Source: Deltaproteobacteria bacterium SM23_61
GTDB taxonomy: Bacteria; Desulfobacterota; SM23-61
Length of the DNA stretch: 42,656 nt
Assembly (NCBI GenBank): GCA_001304105.1
Contig: LJUR01000037.1
Location: forward strand, 1-42,656
Direction of reading: 5' to 3'
Made by a program: the position numbers and the translations under genes
Notes under the pieces: model-generated
Seen by the model: only the letters and a program-made list of their open reading frames with translations
Databases searched by the model: none
What the model was told of the DNA's origin: nothing
Shown: in pieces, positions 32,950-40,540 of the stretch
Numbering within the stretch: the stretch's first letter is position 1
Layout: the number at the start of each line of letters is the position of its first letter

Positions 32950-33579
32950 ATGACCAACACGCTACACAGAAGAGGAAGTGCGAGCACCCTGAAGAATGAC
33001 TATGTGATCTTCTGCACCATGGCCAAAGGGATCAATTCGGAAGGATCGGGGCCCAAGATCCAGGAATTCATCCGCATCTGCCTGAAATACAACCCGGTCA
33101 ACATGGGAGACAGCGACATGGGAAACATTCTCCAGGAGGATGTGGGGGTCCAGAAATTCCTGGCCGACCGGGGCGATGGGCAAGGGGCGGCGGCCGTCTT
33201 TACCGACCTGGACACCCTTCAGAAAGTCATCGAAGAGCTGATCCGGGCCGACCTGGGAATCTCCATCAATGTAAGCGGTCTTCTAAACGAGGTCCAGGGA
33301 TGCTGCCGTAAGGCGGGGGTCGAGCGTCACAGCGTGGAGCACTCCCTGGGGATTTGGGGGGCAATCGATCGGCTGCCCGAACGGGAAATTCTGGAAGTCA
33401 ACAGCCTGTGCGGCCACGGAATGGTCTCCTTCAACCTCATCCGCAAGATGGTGGAATACGTCAAGCTGCGCAGGTTGACCCCCCAGAAGGCTGCCAACAT
33501 CATGGCCAAGTGCTGCGAGTGCGGGGCATTCAACCCGGTCCGGGCGGAACAGCTTCTGGAGAAGATGGCCAAGGGGTAG
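32950..33579 (+). CDS. Cys/His-rich protein of unknown function, partner of the ferredoxin
   Basis: 209 residues, family not recognised. AAGGAGG lies just before ATG 32950. Eight cysteines stand out (22, 44, 118, 119, 154, 188, 189, 191), with His127, His131 and His156. The motifs QGCCRKAG, HSVEHS, NSLCGHGMVS and AKCCECGAFNP look like metal or cluster ligands or redox thiols. The C-terminal third is dense in polar and aromatic residues that read as strongly constrained (EVNSLCGHGMVSFNLIRKMV). No signal peptide or membrane segment is visible. Co-translation with the ferredoxin-domain protein implies a two-subunit redox enzyme or a maturation factor. Confidence 0.75.
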   Translation: MTNTLHRRGSASTLKNDYVIFCTMAKGINSEGSGPKIQEFIRICLKYNPVNMGDSDMGNILQEDVGVQKFLADRGDGQGAAAVFTDLDTLQKVIEELIRADLGISINVSGLLNEVQGCCRKAGVERHSVEHSLGIWGAIDRLPEREILEVNSLCGHGMVSFNLIRKMVEYVKLRRLTPQKAANIMAKCCECGAFNPVRAEQLLEKMAKG

Positions 33580-33595
33580 GGACGACCCGCCGGGA

Positions 33596-33920
33596 AGTCT
33601 CTGCGCCCTCCAAGGTTGAAGAAGAAATTAACCGCAGAGTACGCAGAGACCGCAGAGCTTTTCTTTGGTAAAGAAAAAAAATAGATCCTTCTATAGATAG
33701 ATAAGGGTCCCTCTTTCCCATTCGGTCCTCCAGGATTGAAGACAATAGGATGAACGAAGAGGGGGCAGAGAGCGCAGAGATCGTTCCTGGAAAATCCCTC
33801 GAGGCCTTATTGAGCTTCCGGGAAGAGTGGGAAAGAGGGCCGCTTTTCCCCCCTGCATCCTGGCCTCAGGTATTTGGCCATTTCCACCTCTGCGTGCTCC
33901 GCGATCTCTGCGGTTGAGTA
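33596..33920. repeat. CGCAGAG-type dispersed element, copy C (inverted)
   Basis: Reverse complement closely matches 34905-35221 over its whole length, including shared inner blocks GGATGCAGGGGGGAAAAG and AGGAACGATCTC. Its ends are CTCTGCGGTTGAG (33906-33918) and TTAACCGCAGAGTACGCAGA. It lies between the Cys-rich gene and the MBL gene. A related imperfect palindrome (GGGGCAATTC ... GAATTGCCCC) follows at 33939-33979. Open frames within it are not called. Confidence 0.8.
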
Positions 33921-34008
33921 TTCTATTGGGGTGCTGGGGCAATTCATGTCGTAGACTCGACTCTACGAGAATTGCCCCCTACGTGTCCAATTATGGAAAG
34001 AAGAAGAT

Positions 34009-34899
34009 ATGATCAAAGAAAGCAAGGGTAAAATCACCGAAAAATTCTACGCCCTGGGAAACCCGGCGCTTCCTGCTTACCTTCTCCGGGGAGATTCCCC
34101 GGTCCTTTTCGACTCGGGAATGACCGTCATGGGCCCTCTCTATCTCCAGGACCTGAAAAAATACCTCGGGGATCCCGACCGGCTGACTTACCTTTTTCTC
34201 ACCCATTCCCATTTTGACCACGCCGGCTCCGCTCCCTTCCTCCAGAGGAATCTTCCCCGCCTGAAGGTGGCTGCCGGAAAGGCGGCTGCCGACATCCTCA
34301 AGAGGCCCAATGCCATCCAATTGATCCAGAGCCTGAGCAAGCCCATGGAGGAAAAGATGAAATCCCAGTTGGGCGATCTGGAGGTGACCTTTCGGGGGTT
34401 GGAATTGGACCGGACGCTGGAAGACGGGGAGGAAATCAGGCTTGAAGACGACACCCGGATCCAGGTCATCGCCACCCCCGGACACACCCGGGACACCGTC
34501 TGTTATTACCTGCCAGAGCTGAAAGCCCTGGTCGGCGGGGAGGCTGTGGGAACCTTTGACCGAAATTTCAACGTCCGCCCGGTTTTCCTTTCCAGCTATA
34601 ACGATTACCTTTCTTCGCTCGAGAAACTGAAGAACCTGGAGGTGGACCTCCTGCTGCTGGGTCATTTTCATGCCCTGACCGCCGACGCCCAGGCCATGAT
34701 TCCCAAGGCCATCCAGGCCACCCTGGCTTTGGGGAAACGTATAGACGCGGAACTGAAGGCCCAGGGCGGAAACCAAGAGGCGGTGGTTAAAAAAATCTTC
34801 CGGGAAGACTACCTCGAGAAGAAGGTGATCAACCAGGAGGAAAGGCCCTTCCTCATCAACCTCACCGCCCAGGTCAAAGCCGTCGCCGAGAGAAAATAA
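34009..34899 (+). CDS. MBL-fold metallo-hydrolase
   Basis: 296 residues. The metallo-beta-lactamase metal motif is complete: THSHFDHAG (His66, His68, Asp70, His71). It is followed by TPGHTRDTVCYYLPE with the next His, and LLLLGHFHALT with the last one. Residues after ~215 form an extra helical tail. The family covers thioesterases, glyoxalase II-like hydrolases, lactonases and others. Nearness to acyl-CoA enzymes makes a thioesterase thinkable but unproven. AAGAAGAAG precedes ATG 34009. The gene sits alone between two inverted copies of one repeat element. Confidence 0.85.
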   Translation: MIKESKGKITEKFYALGNPALPAYLLRGDSPVLFDSGMTVMGPLYLQDLKKYLGDPDRLTYLFLTHSHFDHAGSAPFLQRNLPRLKVAAGKAAADILKRPNAIQLIQSLSKPMEEKMKSQLGDLEVTFRGLELDRTLEDGEEIRLEDDTRIQVIATPGHTRDTVCYYLPELKALVGGEAVGTFDRNFNVRPVFLSSYNDYLSSLEKLKNLEVDLLLLGHFHALTADAQAMIPKAIQATLALGKRIDAELKAQGGNQEAVVKKIFREDYLEKKVINQEERPFLINLTAQVKAVAERK

Positions 34900-34904
34900 A
34901 GAAC

Positions 34905-35221
34905 TTAACCGCAGAGATCGTGGAGTACGCAGAGGTCAAAATGGCCAAAAGCTCAGGGGCAGGATGCAGGGGGGAAAAGCAGCCCTCCTTCTCACCCTGC
35001 CCGGAAGGCCAAAACCTCCAAGGGCTTTCCAGGAACGATCTCCGCGCTCTCCGCTTCCTCTTCGTTCAACCTCTTGTCTCGATCCCCGGAGAATCGAAAG
35101 CCAAAGGGGAGTCCATATCCATAGGATGATTTTTATTTTTTGTCTTTACAAGGAAAAAGCTCGGCGGTCTCTGCGTGCTCTGCGGTTGATTTTTTCTTTC
35201 TCCTCGGAGAGCGCAGAGGCT
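34905..35221. repeat. CGCAGAG-type dispersed element, copy B
   Basis: Starts TTAACCGCAGAGATCGTGGA six bases after the MBL stop. Ends with CTCTGCGTGCTCTGCGGTTG (35169-35188) and a trailing AGAGCGCAGAG. Homologous to 33596-33920 in opposite orientation and to 5211-5583. No gene is supported in the 34900-35260 gap. Confidence 0.8.
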
Positions 35222-35260
35222 TTTATAAAATTTCCTGAGCAAAAATAGGGAAAGGCGGGG

Positions 35261-35890
35261 TTAAAGAAAATTCAGAATGGCCAGATGGTCCTGGATGCTG
35301 GCGAAGGCGGGGATTTCCTCATTTTTGTAGGCGATGAATTTCACGCCTGCGGCAAGGGCAGCCCTCCGGTCAGTCTCCGAATCTCCCACAAAGAAGACCT
35401 CGTCTTTTTCCAAAAGGAAGTGTTGAAGAATTTTTTCGATGGATTCAGGGTGCGGCTTGGGGTTTTGAACATCCTGGGAGGTGACCACGAGCTCGAAAAA
35501 AGAACCCAGGGCGAATTTTTTCAGGATATACCCCATAGTGGTCGTACGGCTCGTACTGATGGCCAGGCGAACCCCCCTGGCCTTCAGGGCTTCCAGGGCG
35601 GGGAGGATATGGGGCTCCAGTTTCAAGCGGGACACAGACTCCTCCGGATCCATCCGGGCCAGCCGTTCCAGGGCCAGCCGTTCCTTTTCCGAGTCGGCGC
35701 GAAAAATATGGTGGATGGCTTCACGGGCCGTGTGGGAGTGGGCGTACCGAAGCTCCTCCTCCGTTAGGGGCTCCCGTCCCAGGGCGGCACAAAAGGAGGA
35801 GTAAAACCATCGGTTGGCCTCCAGGGAATCGAGGATGACCCCGTCGCAGTCGTAGATCACCCCGCGGATTTTCGAAGTGCCCTTTTCCAT
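35261..35890 (-). CDS. HAD-superfamily phosphatase (phosphoglycolate-phosphatase-like)
   Basis: 209 residues from ATG 35890 (GGGGAAAA upstream). The open frame reaches 35965, but that extension is repeat sequence. Motif I is DCDGVILDS (Asp14, Asp16), motif II is ISTSRT, the motif III Lys is in NPKPHPES, and motif IV is VGDSETDRRAA. The cap region lies between motifs I and II, as in subclass I HADs such as Gph/PGMB. Substrates range from 2-phosphoglycolate to pyrophosphate or sugar phosphates. No neighbour narrows it. Confidence 0.85.
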   Translation of the reverse strand: MEKGTSKIRGVIYDCDGVILDSLEANRWFYSSFCAALGREPLTEEELRYAHSHTAREAIHHIFRADSEKERLALERLARMDPEESVSRLKLEPHILPALEALKARGVRLAISTSRTTTMGYILKKFALGSFFELVVTSQDVQNPKPHPESIEKILQHFLLEKDEVFFVGDSETDRRAALAAGVKFIAYKNEEIPAFASIQDHLAILNFL

Positions 35891-35905
35891 GTTTTCCCCA
35901 AAGTA

Positions 35906-36019
35906 TATCACCGCAGAGAACGCAGAGATCGCCGGGCTTTTTCTTGATAAAGGACATAAACACATATTCTTTTTGAATATTTGATAATCTCTGCGCCCTC
36001 TGCGGTGAATGGTTTTTTC
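35906..36019. repeat. CGCAGAG-type element, short copy D
   Basis: Ends TATCACCGCAGAGAACGCAG and CTCTGCGCCCTCTGCGGTGA are inverted relatives enclosing only ~60 bp, so this is an internally deleted form of the family. The rest of the gap to 36331 shows nothing recognisable. Confidence 0.65.
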
Positions 36020-36331
36020 TTTATTATAGTCGGGTTATTCCCCTTTTTCTACTGGCAGGAGAAATCGGCGGATCGGTCTTAGACCCACCTGGCCAAAAGG
36101 GAAAGTGGCAAGAATGCAATGGAATTTTCGGTTGACTTTTCGGGGACCCATAAATCAAGATGAAAAGAAGAGTGATAGAATCCAAGGCCGCCAGGAGAAT
36201 CGGGTTTTTCCAATATCCATCTTGCAATTTTCGGGGTGCAGGGTAGAATAGGTTGATTCAAGGGCGGCAAATCACCAAGCCTCTCCGGGAAAAAACAGGG
36301 GGCGATCGATTGCGGGGAAGAGGGGGCGATC

Positions 36332-37498
36332 ATGGCGGAGACCCTGAAAAGCAGGCCCAAACTCATTGATTCCATTCCGGCTTCCTTCATCCTGACGGAT
36401 ATTCACACCCGGATTCTCTACGTAAATCAGCAGGCGGAGTTCTTCTTTGGATACACCAAGGAAGAACTGGAGGGGCAGCGGCTGAGGTTCCTCTTCCTGG
36501 AAGAGGATCTGCTCTACTTTCTTCCGAATATCGTTTTCATGACCCGCTACAAAAACGGGTTTGAGGGAGAAGTCCTGCTGAAGCAGAAAGACGGCACCAA
36601 GATTTTTGTCCATCTCTCCACCTCTTCCTTCAAGGAAGGGGGAGAGATTTTTCTGACCTTCTTTTTCCAGGAAATTCAACGGCTGAAGGTTCTGGAGAGG
36701 GAAAAGCTGGAGATGGAGAGATGGGCCAGCCTGGGCAGGTTGGTGGAGGAGATCTCCCACCAGTTCCGCAATCCCATCGCTTCCATCGGAGGATACAGCA
36801 GACGGCTTTCCAGAAACTTATCCCCCTCGGCCAAAGGCCAAACCTGGCTCACCCAGATTCTAAAGCAAACCCACCGGCTGGAGAATATCCTGAAACGGGT
36901 GGAGGAATACGTCCGGATCCCCCGCCCGGTCTTTCAGCAGGAAAGGATCCAGGATGTGGTCGAGCGGGTCCTCCCGGAATTTTCCAAGAAGGCCCAGGAG
37001 AAGGAAGCCTCCTTTCGGGTGGATACCCGGCGCATGGAGGGGGATGGGCAGCTTTTCATCGATGGAGAATTGATCCACCGGGTGATCTCCCATCTCCTGC
37101 AAAACTCCCTCGAGGCCATCCAGGCGAGGAACCGGGCAGGTGTGAAAAAGGTGGTGGACGTGTCCCTCTTTGATGACGGGGATAATGTGGGCGTATCCGT
37201 TGTCGACCGGGGACAGGGGATTTCGAAGAAGAATCTGAACCTGATCTTCGAACCCTTCTTTTCCACCCACCCCAGTCAAGTGGGCCTGGGGCTGACTTTT
37301 GTTCGGCGGGTGATGGAGGAGCACCGGGGGAGAATCCGGGTGGACAGCCGGTTGAAAAGAGGCACCACGGTGACCCTCTATTTCGGCCTCCGAGCGGCGG
37401 ACGTAGATCGGAGTAAACGAAAAGAGGTCCAGCGTCTCTCCCCGCTGAAAACCAGGAAGACACAACCGGGCCACCTGCACCGCCCGGGGAAAGGATAG
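36332..37498 (+). CDS. PAS-domain sensor histidine kinase (C-terminal extension suspicious)
   Basis: 388 residues as read. PAS domain at about 10-118 (ASFILTDIHTRILYVNQQAE). HisKA follows with the phospho-acceptor His143 in SHQFRNPIAS. The ATPase N-box is HLLQNSLEAI (Asn258), G1 is DRGQGIS and G2 is GLGLTFVRRV. No membrane segments are visible, so it is a cytoplasmic sensor. No response regulator is adjacent, making it an orphan kinase. The last ~35 residues (after VTLYF, from ~37388) are antisense to the end of tsaB and are not kinase-like. Reading one base fewer in 37381-37403 would end the protein at TAG 37404-37406. The start is ATG 36332 without a strong ribosome binding site. Confidence 0.85.
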   Translation: MAETLKSRPKLIDSIPASFILTDIHTRILYVNQQAEFFFGYTKEELEGQRLRFLFLEEDLLYFLPNIVFMTRYKNGFEGEVLLKQKDGTKIFVHLSTSSFKEGGEIFLTFFFQEIQRLKVLEREKLEMERWASLGRLVEEISHQFRNPIASIGGYSRRLSRNLSPSAKGQTWLTQILKQTHRLENILKRVEEYVRIPRPVFQQERIQDVVERVLPEFSKKAQEKEASFRVDTRRMEGDGQLFIDGELIHRVISHLLQNSLEAIQARNRAGVKKVVDVSLFDDGDNVGVSVVDRGQGISKKNLNLIFEPFFSTHPSQVGLGLTFVRRVMEEHRGRIRVDSRLKRGTTVTLYFGLRAADVDRSKRKEVQRLSPLKTRKTQPGHLHRPGKG

Positions 37499-38077
37499 CT
37501 CCGGGGGAGCGAAGAGGGCCCGGGGACCCAGCCTCTTTTTGAAAATCTCCCCGTAAACCTCGGTCCCATTTCCCACCAGTACCGTTGTTCCGGAGATCCG
37601 GGAGCAGAGGTCCTCCGGGCTTAAAACCCAATCCTCGCTTACTTTCTTCAGATTTCCTTGCCCATCGCCTCGGAAGAGGGCCGCATACACTTCCTTTTTT
37701 CGGGCGTCGAGCACCGGGCAAACCTGGGTCGAGGCATAACGGATATTGTTCGCCAGCACGTCGAGCGTGGGAACTCCCACGACCGGCACCTGAAGGGCGA
37801 ACGCCAATCCTTTGACCGTAGAGACGGCGATCCGCAGGCCGGTAAAGGAACCGGGGCCCAGCCCCAGGGCGATTCCCTGGACTTTTTGCATCGGCAGGGA
37901 AGTTTCCCGGAGAAGGCGGTCGATGGTGGGCATCAACCGGGAAGAGTGGGTTTCGGAGACCTGCAGGGTCGTCTCCCCGATGACCCGCAGGCTCGGGGAG
38001 GCCTCTCCTTCCACCGATGCTTCCACCAGAGCCACGCTGCCGGTGAAGGTCGAGGTTTCGACCGCCAGAATGAGCAT
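36860..38077 (-). CDS. tsaB: tRNA threonylcarbamoyladenosine synthesis protein TsaB with read-through tail
   Basis: Residues 1-~232 are a full-length TsaB: LAVETST start, LGLGPGSFTGLRIAVSTVKG, PVLDARKKEVYAALF and PIYVRRSEAE at the usual end. TsaB joins TsaD and TsaE to make t6A37 on ANN-decoding tRNAs. The frame then stays open for ~173 more codons antisense to the histidine kinase, which is not natural TsaB sequence. An extra base within 37381-37403 would explain this. Without it the frame would read ...RRSEAK and stop at TAG (37378-37380). ATG 38077 lies 4 bases after rseP, so the gene is the last of the frr-uppS-cdsA-dxr-rseP-tsaB row. Confidence 0.88.
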   Translation of the reverse strand: MLILAVETSTFTGSVALVEASVEGEASPSLRVIGETTLQVSETHSSRLMPTIDRLLRETSLPMQKVQGIALGLGPGSFTGLRIAVSTVKGLAFALQVPVVGVPTLDVLANNIRYASTQVCPVLDARKKEVYAALFRGDGQGNLKKVSEDWVLSPEDLCSRISGTTVLVGNGTEVYGEIFKKRLGPRALFAPPELSFPRAVQVARLCLPGFQRGETLDLFSFTPIYVRRSEAEIEGHRGASFQPAVHPDSPPVLLHHPPNKSQPQAHLTGVGGKEGFEDQVQILLRNPLSPVDNGYAHIIPVIKEGHVHHLFHTCPVPRLDGLEGVLQEMGDHPVDQFSIDEKLPIPLHAPGIHPKGGFLLLGLLGKFREDPLDHILDPFLLKDRAGDPDVFLHPFQDILQPVGLL

Positions 38078-38081
38078 CTTT

Positions 38082-39149
38082 CTATTCGGCTCCGATGATC
38101 CGGGTGATGTCGTTGTAGAAGACCAGCAGCATGATGAAGATGATGATAAAGACCCCGATCTGCTGGGCCCGTTCCCGGATTTTCAGGCTGACCGGCCGGC
38201 CGATGACGGCTTCCAGCAGAAAGATGAGAAGGTGCCATCCGTCCAGGACCGGAATGGGCAGGATATTCAGGATGACCAGGTTGATGCTGATGACGGCCAT
38301 GAAGATGACCAGGCTCAGGAAGCCGGCCTTGGCCTGCTGCCCGGCCAGCTGGGCGATGAGGATGGGGCCGCCAATGGTCTTGGCGGAAATCTTTCCCTCG
38401 ATGATCTTATAGATGCTCACCACGGTGAGTTCGGTCACCCTCCAGGATTGAAGGACCGCCCGGTAAACGGCGGAAAAAGGATCGGTCCGTTCGATGAAAG
38501 TTTTTCCGGACGGGGAAATTCCGATCAACCCGACCCGCACGTCGTCCCCGAAAAGGTTCTTCTGGATGGAGGCCTGGGGGGTGACGGAAATCCGGATGGT
38601 TTCTTTTTCCCGGTCGATTTTGAGTCGGAGAGGCCGGTCACTGCTCTCATGGATGACTTTGGCCAGATCTTCCCAGCGTTTTACCGGGGAACCGTTGACT
38701 TCCAGGATCCGGTCCCCGGGCTTCAACCCGGCTTGGTAGGCCGGAAAGTCCGGCTTGATTTCCCCCACTTCCGGAAGGAGCGTGGGCAGCCCCACCACGA
38801 AGGCGACGCTGAAGGCGACGACGGCGAAGAGGAAGTTGAAGAAAGGCCCGGCGAAGACAATCCCCAGACGCCGTCCCACCGGCTGGGCGGAGAAAGACTT
38901 GGGAAGGAGCTCGGGAGGGAGCTTCTCCCCCGGTTCTTCCCCGATCATTTTTACGTAACCCCCCAGGGGAACCATAGAAACCTGGTACTGGGTTTCCCCC
39001 ACCTTTTTCCCGAATAGCTTGGGACCGAAGCCCAGAGAGAAGGTGAGCACCCCGACCCGGGACCCTTTGGCGGCCAGAAAATGGCCCAGCTCGTGGACAA
39101 AAATCAGAACTCCCAAGACAACGATGGTGGCAATGATCGTGATGGTCAC
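38082..39149 (-). CDS. rseP: RseP/site-2-type zinc metalloprotease
   Basis: 355 residues, normal for the family. The zinc motif VHELGHF (His19, Glu20, His23) lies in the first membrane helix. A PDZ domain spans roughly 115-200 (GLKPGDRILEVNGSPVKRWE), and the second active-site motif PVLDGWHLL is in a C-terminal helix. It performs intramembrane cleavage of anti-sigma factors and of remnant signal peptides. The start overlaps the dxr stop by 4 bp, and tsaB follows after 4 bp. Confidence 0.95.
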   Translation of the reverse strand: MTITIIATIVVLGVLIFVHELGHFLAAKGSRVGVLTFSLGFGPKLFGKKVGETQYQVSMVPLGGYVKMIGEEPGEKLPPELLPKSFSAQPVGRRLGIVFAGPFFNFLFAVVAFSVAFVVGLPTLLPEVGEIKPDFPAYQAGLKPGDRILEVNGSPVKRWEDLAKVIHESSDRPLRLKIDREKETIRISVTPQASIQKNLFGDDVRVGLIGISPSGKTFIERTDPFSAVYRAVLQSWRVTELTVVSIYKIIEGKISAKTIGGPILIAQLAGQQAKAGFLSLVIFMAVISINLVILNILPIPVLDGWHLLIFLLEAVIGRPVSLKIRERAQQIGVFIIIFIMLLVFYNDITRIIGAE

Positions 39150-40306
39150 GGTTTACCTCGGTTGATGATCTTCCGGGCCTCCTGCTGGGCCCAGGCGTGA
39201 GCATGGAGAATGTCTTCCAGGGAAATCAATTGCCTCGTCTGGTGCCGTTCCATGGTCTCCTCGATCAAACGGGGAATCTGCAGGAATCCGATCCGCTCCT
39301 CCAGAAAGGCCTCCACGGCCGTTTCATTGGCCCCGTTCAGAACTGCGGGCATGGTGCCACCCGTTCTCAGGGCCCGGTACGCCAGGCCCAGGGCCGGAAA
39401 TCGTTCCCCATCCACCGCTTGGAAGGTCAGAGGGCCGGTTTCCGGCAAATTGAGGGGAGGCTGGTGCAGCTCCAGCCTTTCGGGATACGAGAGAGCATAG
39501 GCGATGGGCCCCCGCATGTCCGGAAGGGCCATCTGCGCGATGACTGACCCATCAATACATTCTATCATAGAATGAACGATGGATTGGGGATGAATTAAGA
39601 CTTCGATCTGCTCTGCCGGAACGCCGAAAAGCCAGCGGGCCTCGATCACCTCTAGCCCCTTGTTGATCAGGGAGGCGCTGTCAACGGTCACCTTTTTGCC
39701 CATGCGCCACTGGGGATGATTCAGAGCCTGCCGGGGGGTGACCTGCTTCAGTTCCTCGCGGGGGGTGTTCAGAAAAGGCCCACCGGAAGCGGTCAGAATG
39801 ATCCTGCGGATCTCTTCCTTACGGTGCCCCGCCAGGACCTGGAAGATGGCGCTGTGCTCGCTGTCGATGGGGAGTAGACTTGCGCCGTGATCGCGGATTT
39901 CCTTGACCAGGATCTCCCCGGCCATGACCAGCGCCTCTTTGTTGGCGATGGCGATCTGTTTCCCTTCCTTCGCCGCGGCGAGCGTGGGCAGAAGCCCCAC
40001 GCTGCCCACCAGAGCGGAAACAACCATCCGGGCTTCCGGAAAGGTCGCCACCTCCATCAGCCCTTCGATCCCCGAACGAATCCGGGTCGGGAAAGAAGAA
40101 AGGTTCTGCCGCAGCTTACGGGCATGGTCTTCATGCCCGACCGAGGCCAGGTCCGGCTGGAAGTGCCTGATCTGCTCTTCCATTCTTCGAATGTTCTTGC
40201 CGCCGGCCAGGGCCACAACCCGGAACCGGTCCGGATACCGGGCGGCGATCTCCAGGGTCTGGACCCCGATAGAACCGGTGGAGCCGAGGATCGATAGGGT
40301 TTTCAT
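39146..40306 (-). CDS. dxr: 1-deoxy-D-xylulose 5-phosphate reductoisomerase
   Basis: 386 residues. It makes 2-C-methyl-D-erythritol 4-phosphate, the committed step of the MEP isoprenoid route. The NADPH-binding GSTGSIGVQTLEIA is at the start. The metal/substrate site motifs are LPIDSEHSAIFQ and TASGGPFLNTP, and VHPQSIVHSMIE-like residues are seen as LIHPQSIVHSMIE. ATG 40306 is chosen; a TTG two codons upstream is also open. No good ribosome binding site is visible, because an array of 7-bp repeats reaches nearly to the start. That array separates it from cdsA within the cluster. Confidence 0.95.
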   Translation of the reverse strand: MKTLSILGSTGSIGVQTLEIAARYPDRFRVVALAGGKNIRRMEEQIRHFQPDLASVGHEDHARKLRQNLSSFPTRIRSGIEGLMEVATFPEARMVVSALVGSVGLLPTLAAAKEGKQIAIANKEALVMAGEILVKEIRDHGASLLPIDSEHSAIFQVLAGHRKEEIRRIILTASGGPFLNTPREELKQVTPRQALNHPQWRMGKKVTVDSASLINKGLEVIEARWLFGVPAEQIEVLIHPQSIVHSMIECIDGSVIAQMALPDMRGPIAYALSYPERLELHQPPLNLPETGPLTFQAVDGERFPALGLAYRALRTGGTMPAVLNGANETAVEAFLEERIGFLQIPRLIEETMERHQTRQLISLEDILHAHAWAQQEARKIINRGKP

Positions 40307-40321
40307 AAACAAAAGATTTTA

Positions 40322-40534
40322 GATGCCAGATACCAGATACTAGATTCTGGATACTGGATGCTGGATAAAAGATGAAAGATGAAATATGAGGGTACGGATA
40401 TGGACTCTTCGCTGGACAATTTGAATCTCCATGATTCAATATCCATCTCCATGATTCAATATCCAGAATCAAGTATCCAGCATCCAGCATCTAGTATCCA
40501 GCATCCAGTATCTAATATTTAGCATCCAGTATCG
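40322..40534. repeat. Inverted array of 7-bp units between cdsA and dxr
   Basis: Left arm (40322-40385): consecutive heptamers GATGCCA, GATACCA, GATACTA, GATTCTG, GATACTG, GATGCTG and so on. Right arm (about 40460-40534): complementary heptamers GTATCCA, GCATCCA, GCATCTA, GTATCCA, GCATCCA, GTATCTA. The centre carries a ~21-bp direct repeat (ATCTCCATGATTCAATATCC, twice). The arms could form a long imperfect hairpin in the operon transcript. Confidence 0.85.
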
Positions 40535-40540
40535 CCTTGC

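Noticed and set aside
33691..33942. Protein-coding genes inside the CGCAGAG elements (also 34964-35248 and 5268-5480)
   Set aside because: The frames are similar between copies only because the DNA repeat is. They lack ribosome binding sites and protein-like composition.
37812..39017. Open frame of 401 codons on the plus strand
   Set aside because: Antisense to tsaB and rseP, whose families are unmistakable.
40322..40534. CRISPR array
   Set aside because: Units are only 7 bp without spacers, the two halves are inverted, and no cas genes are present.
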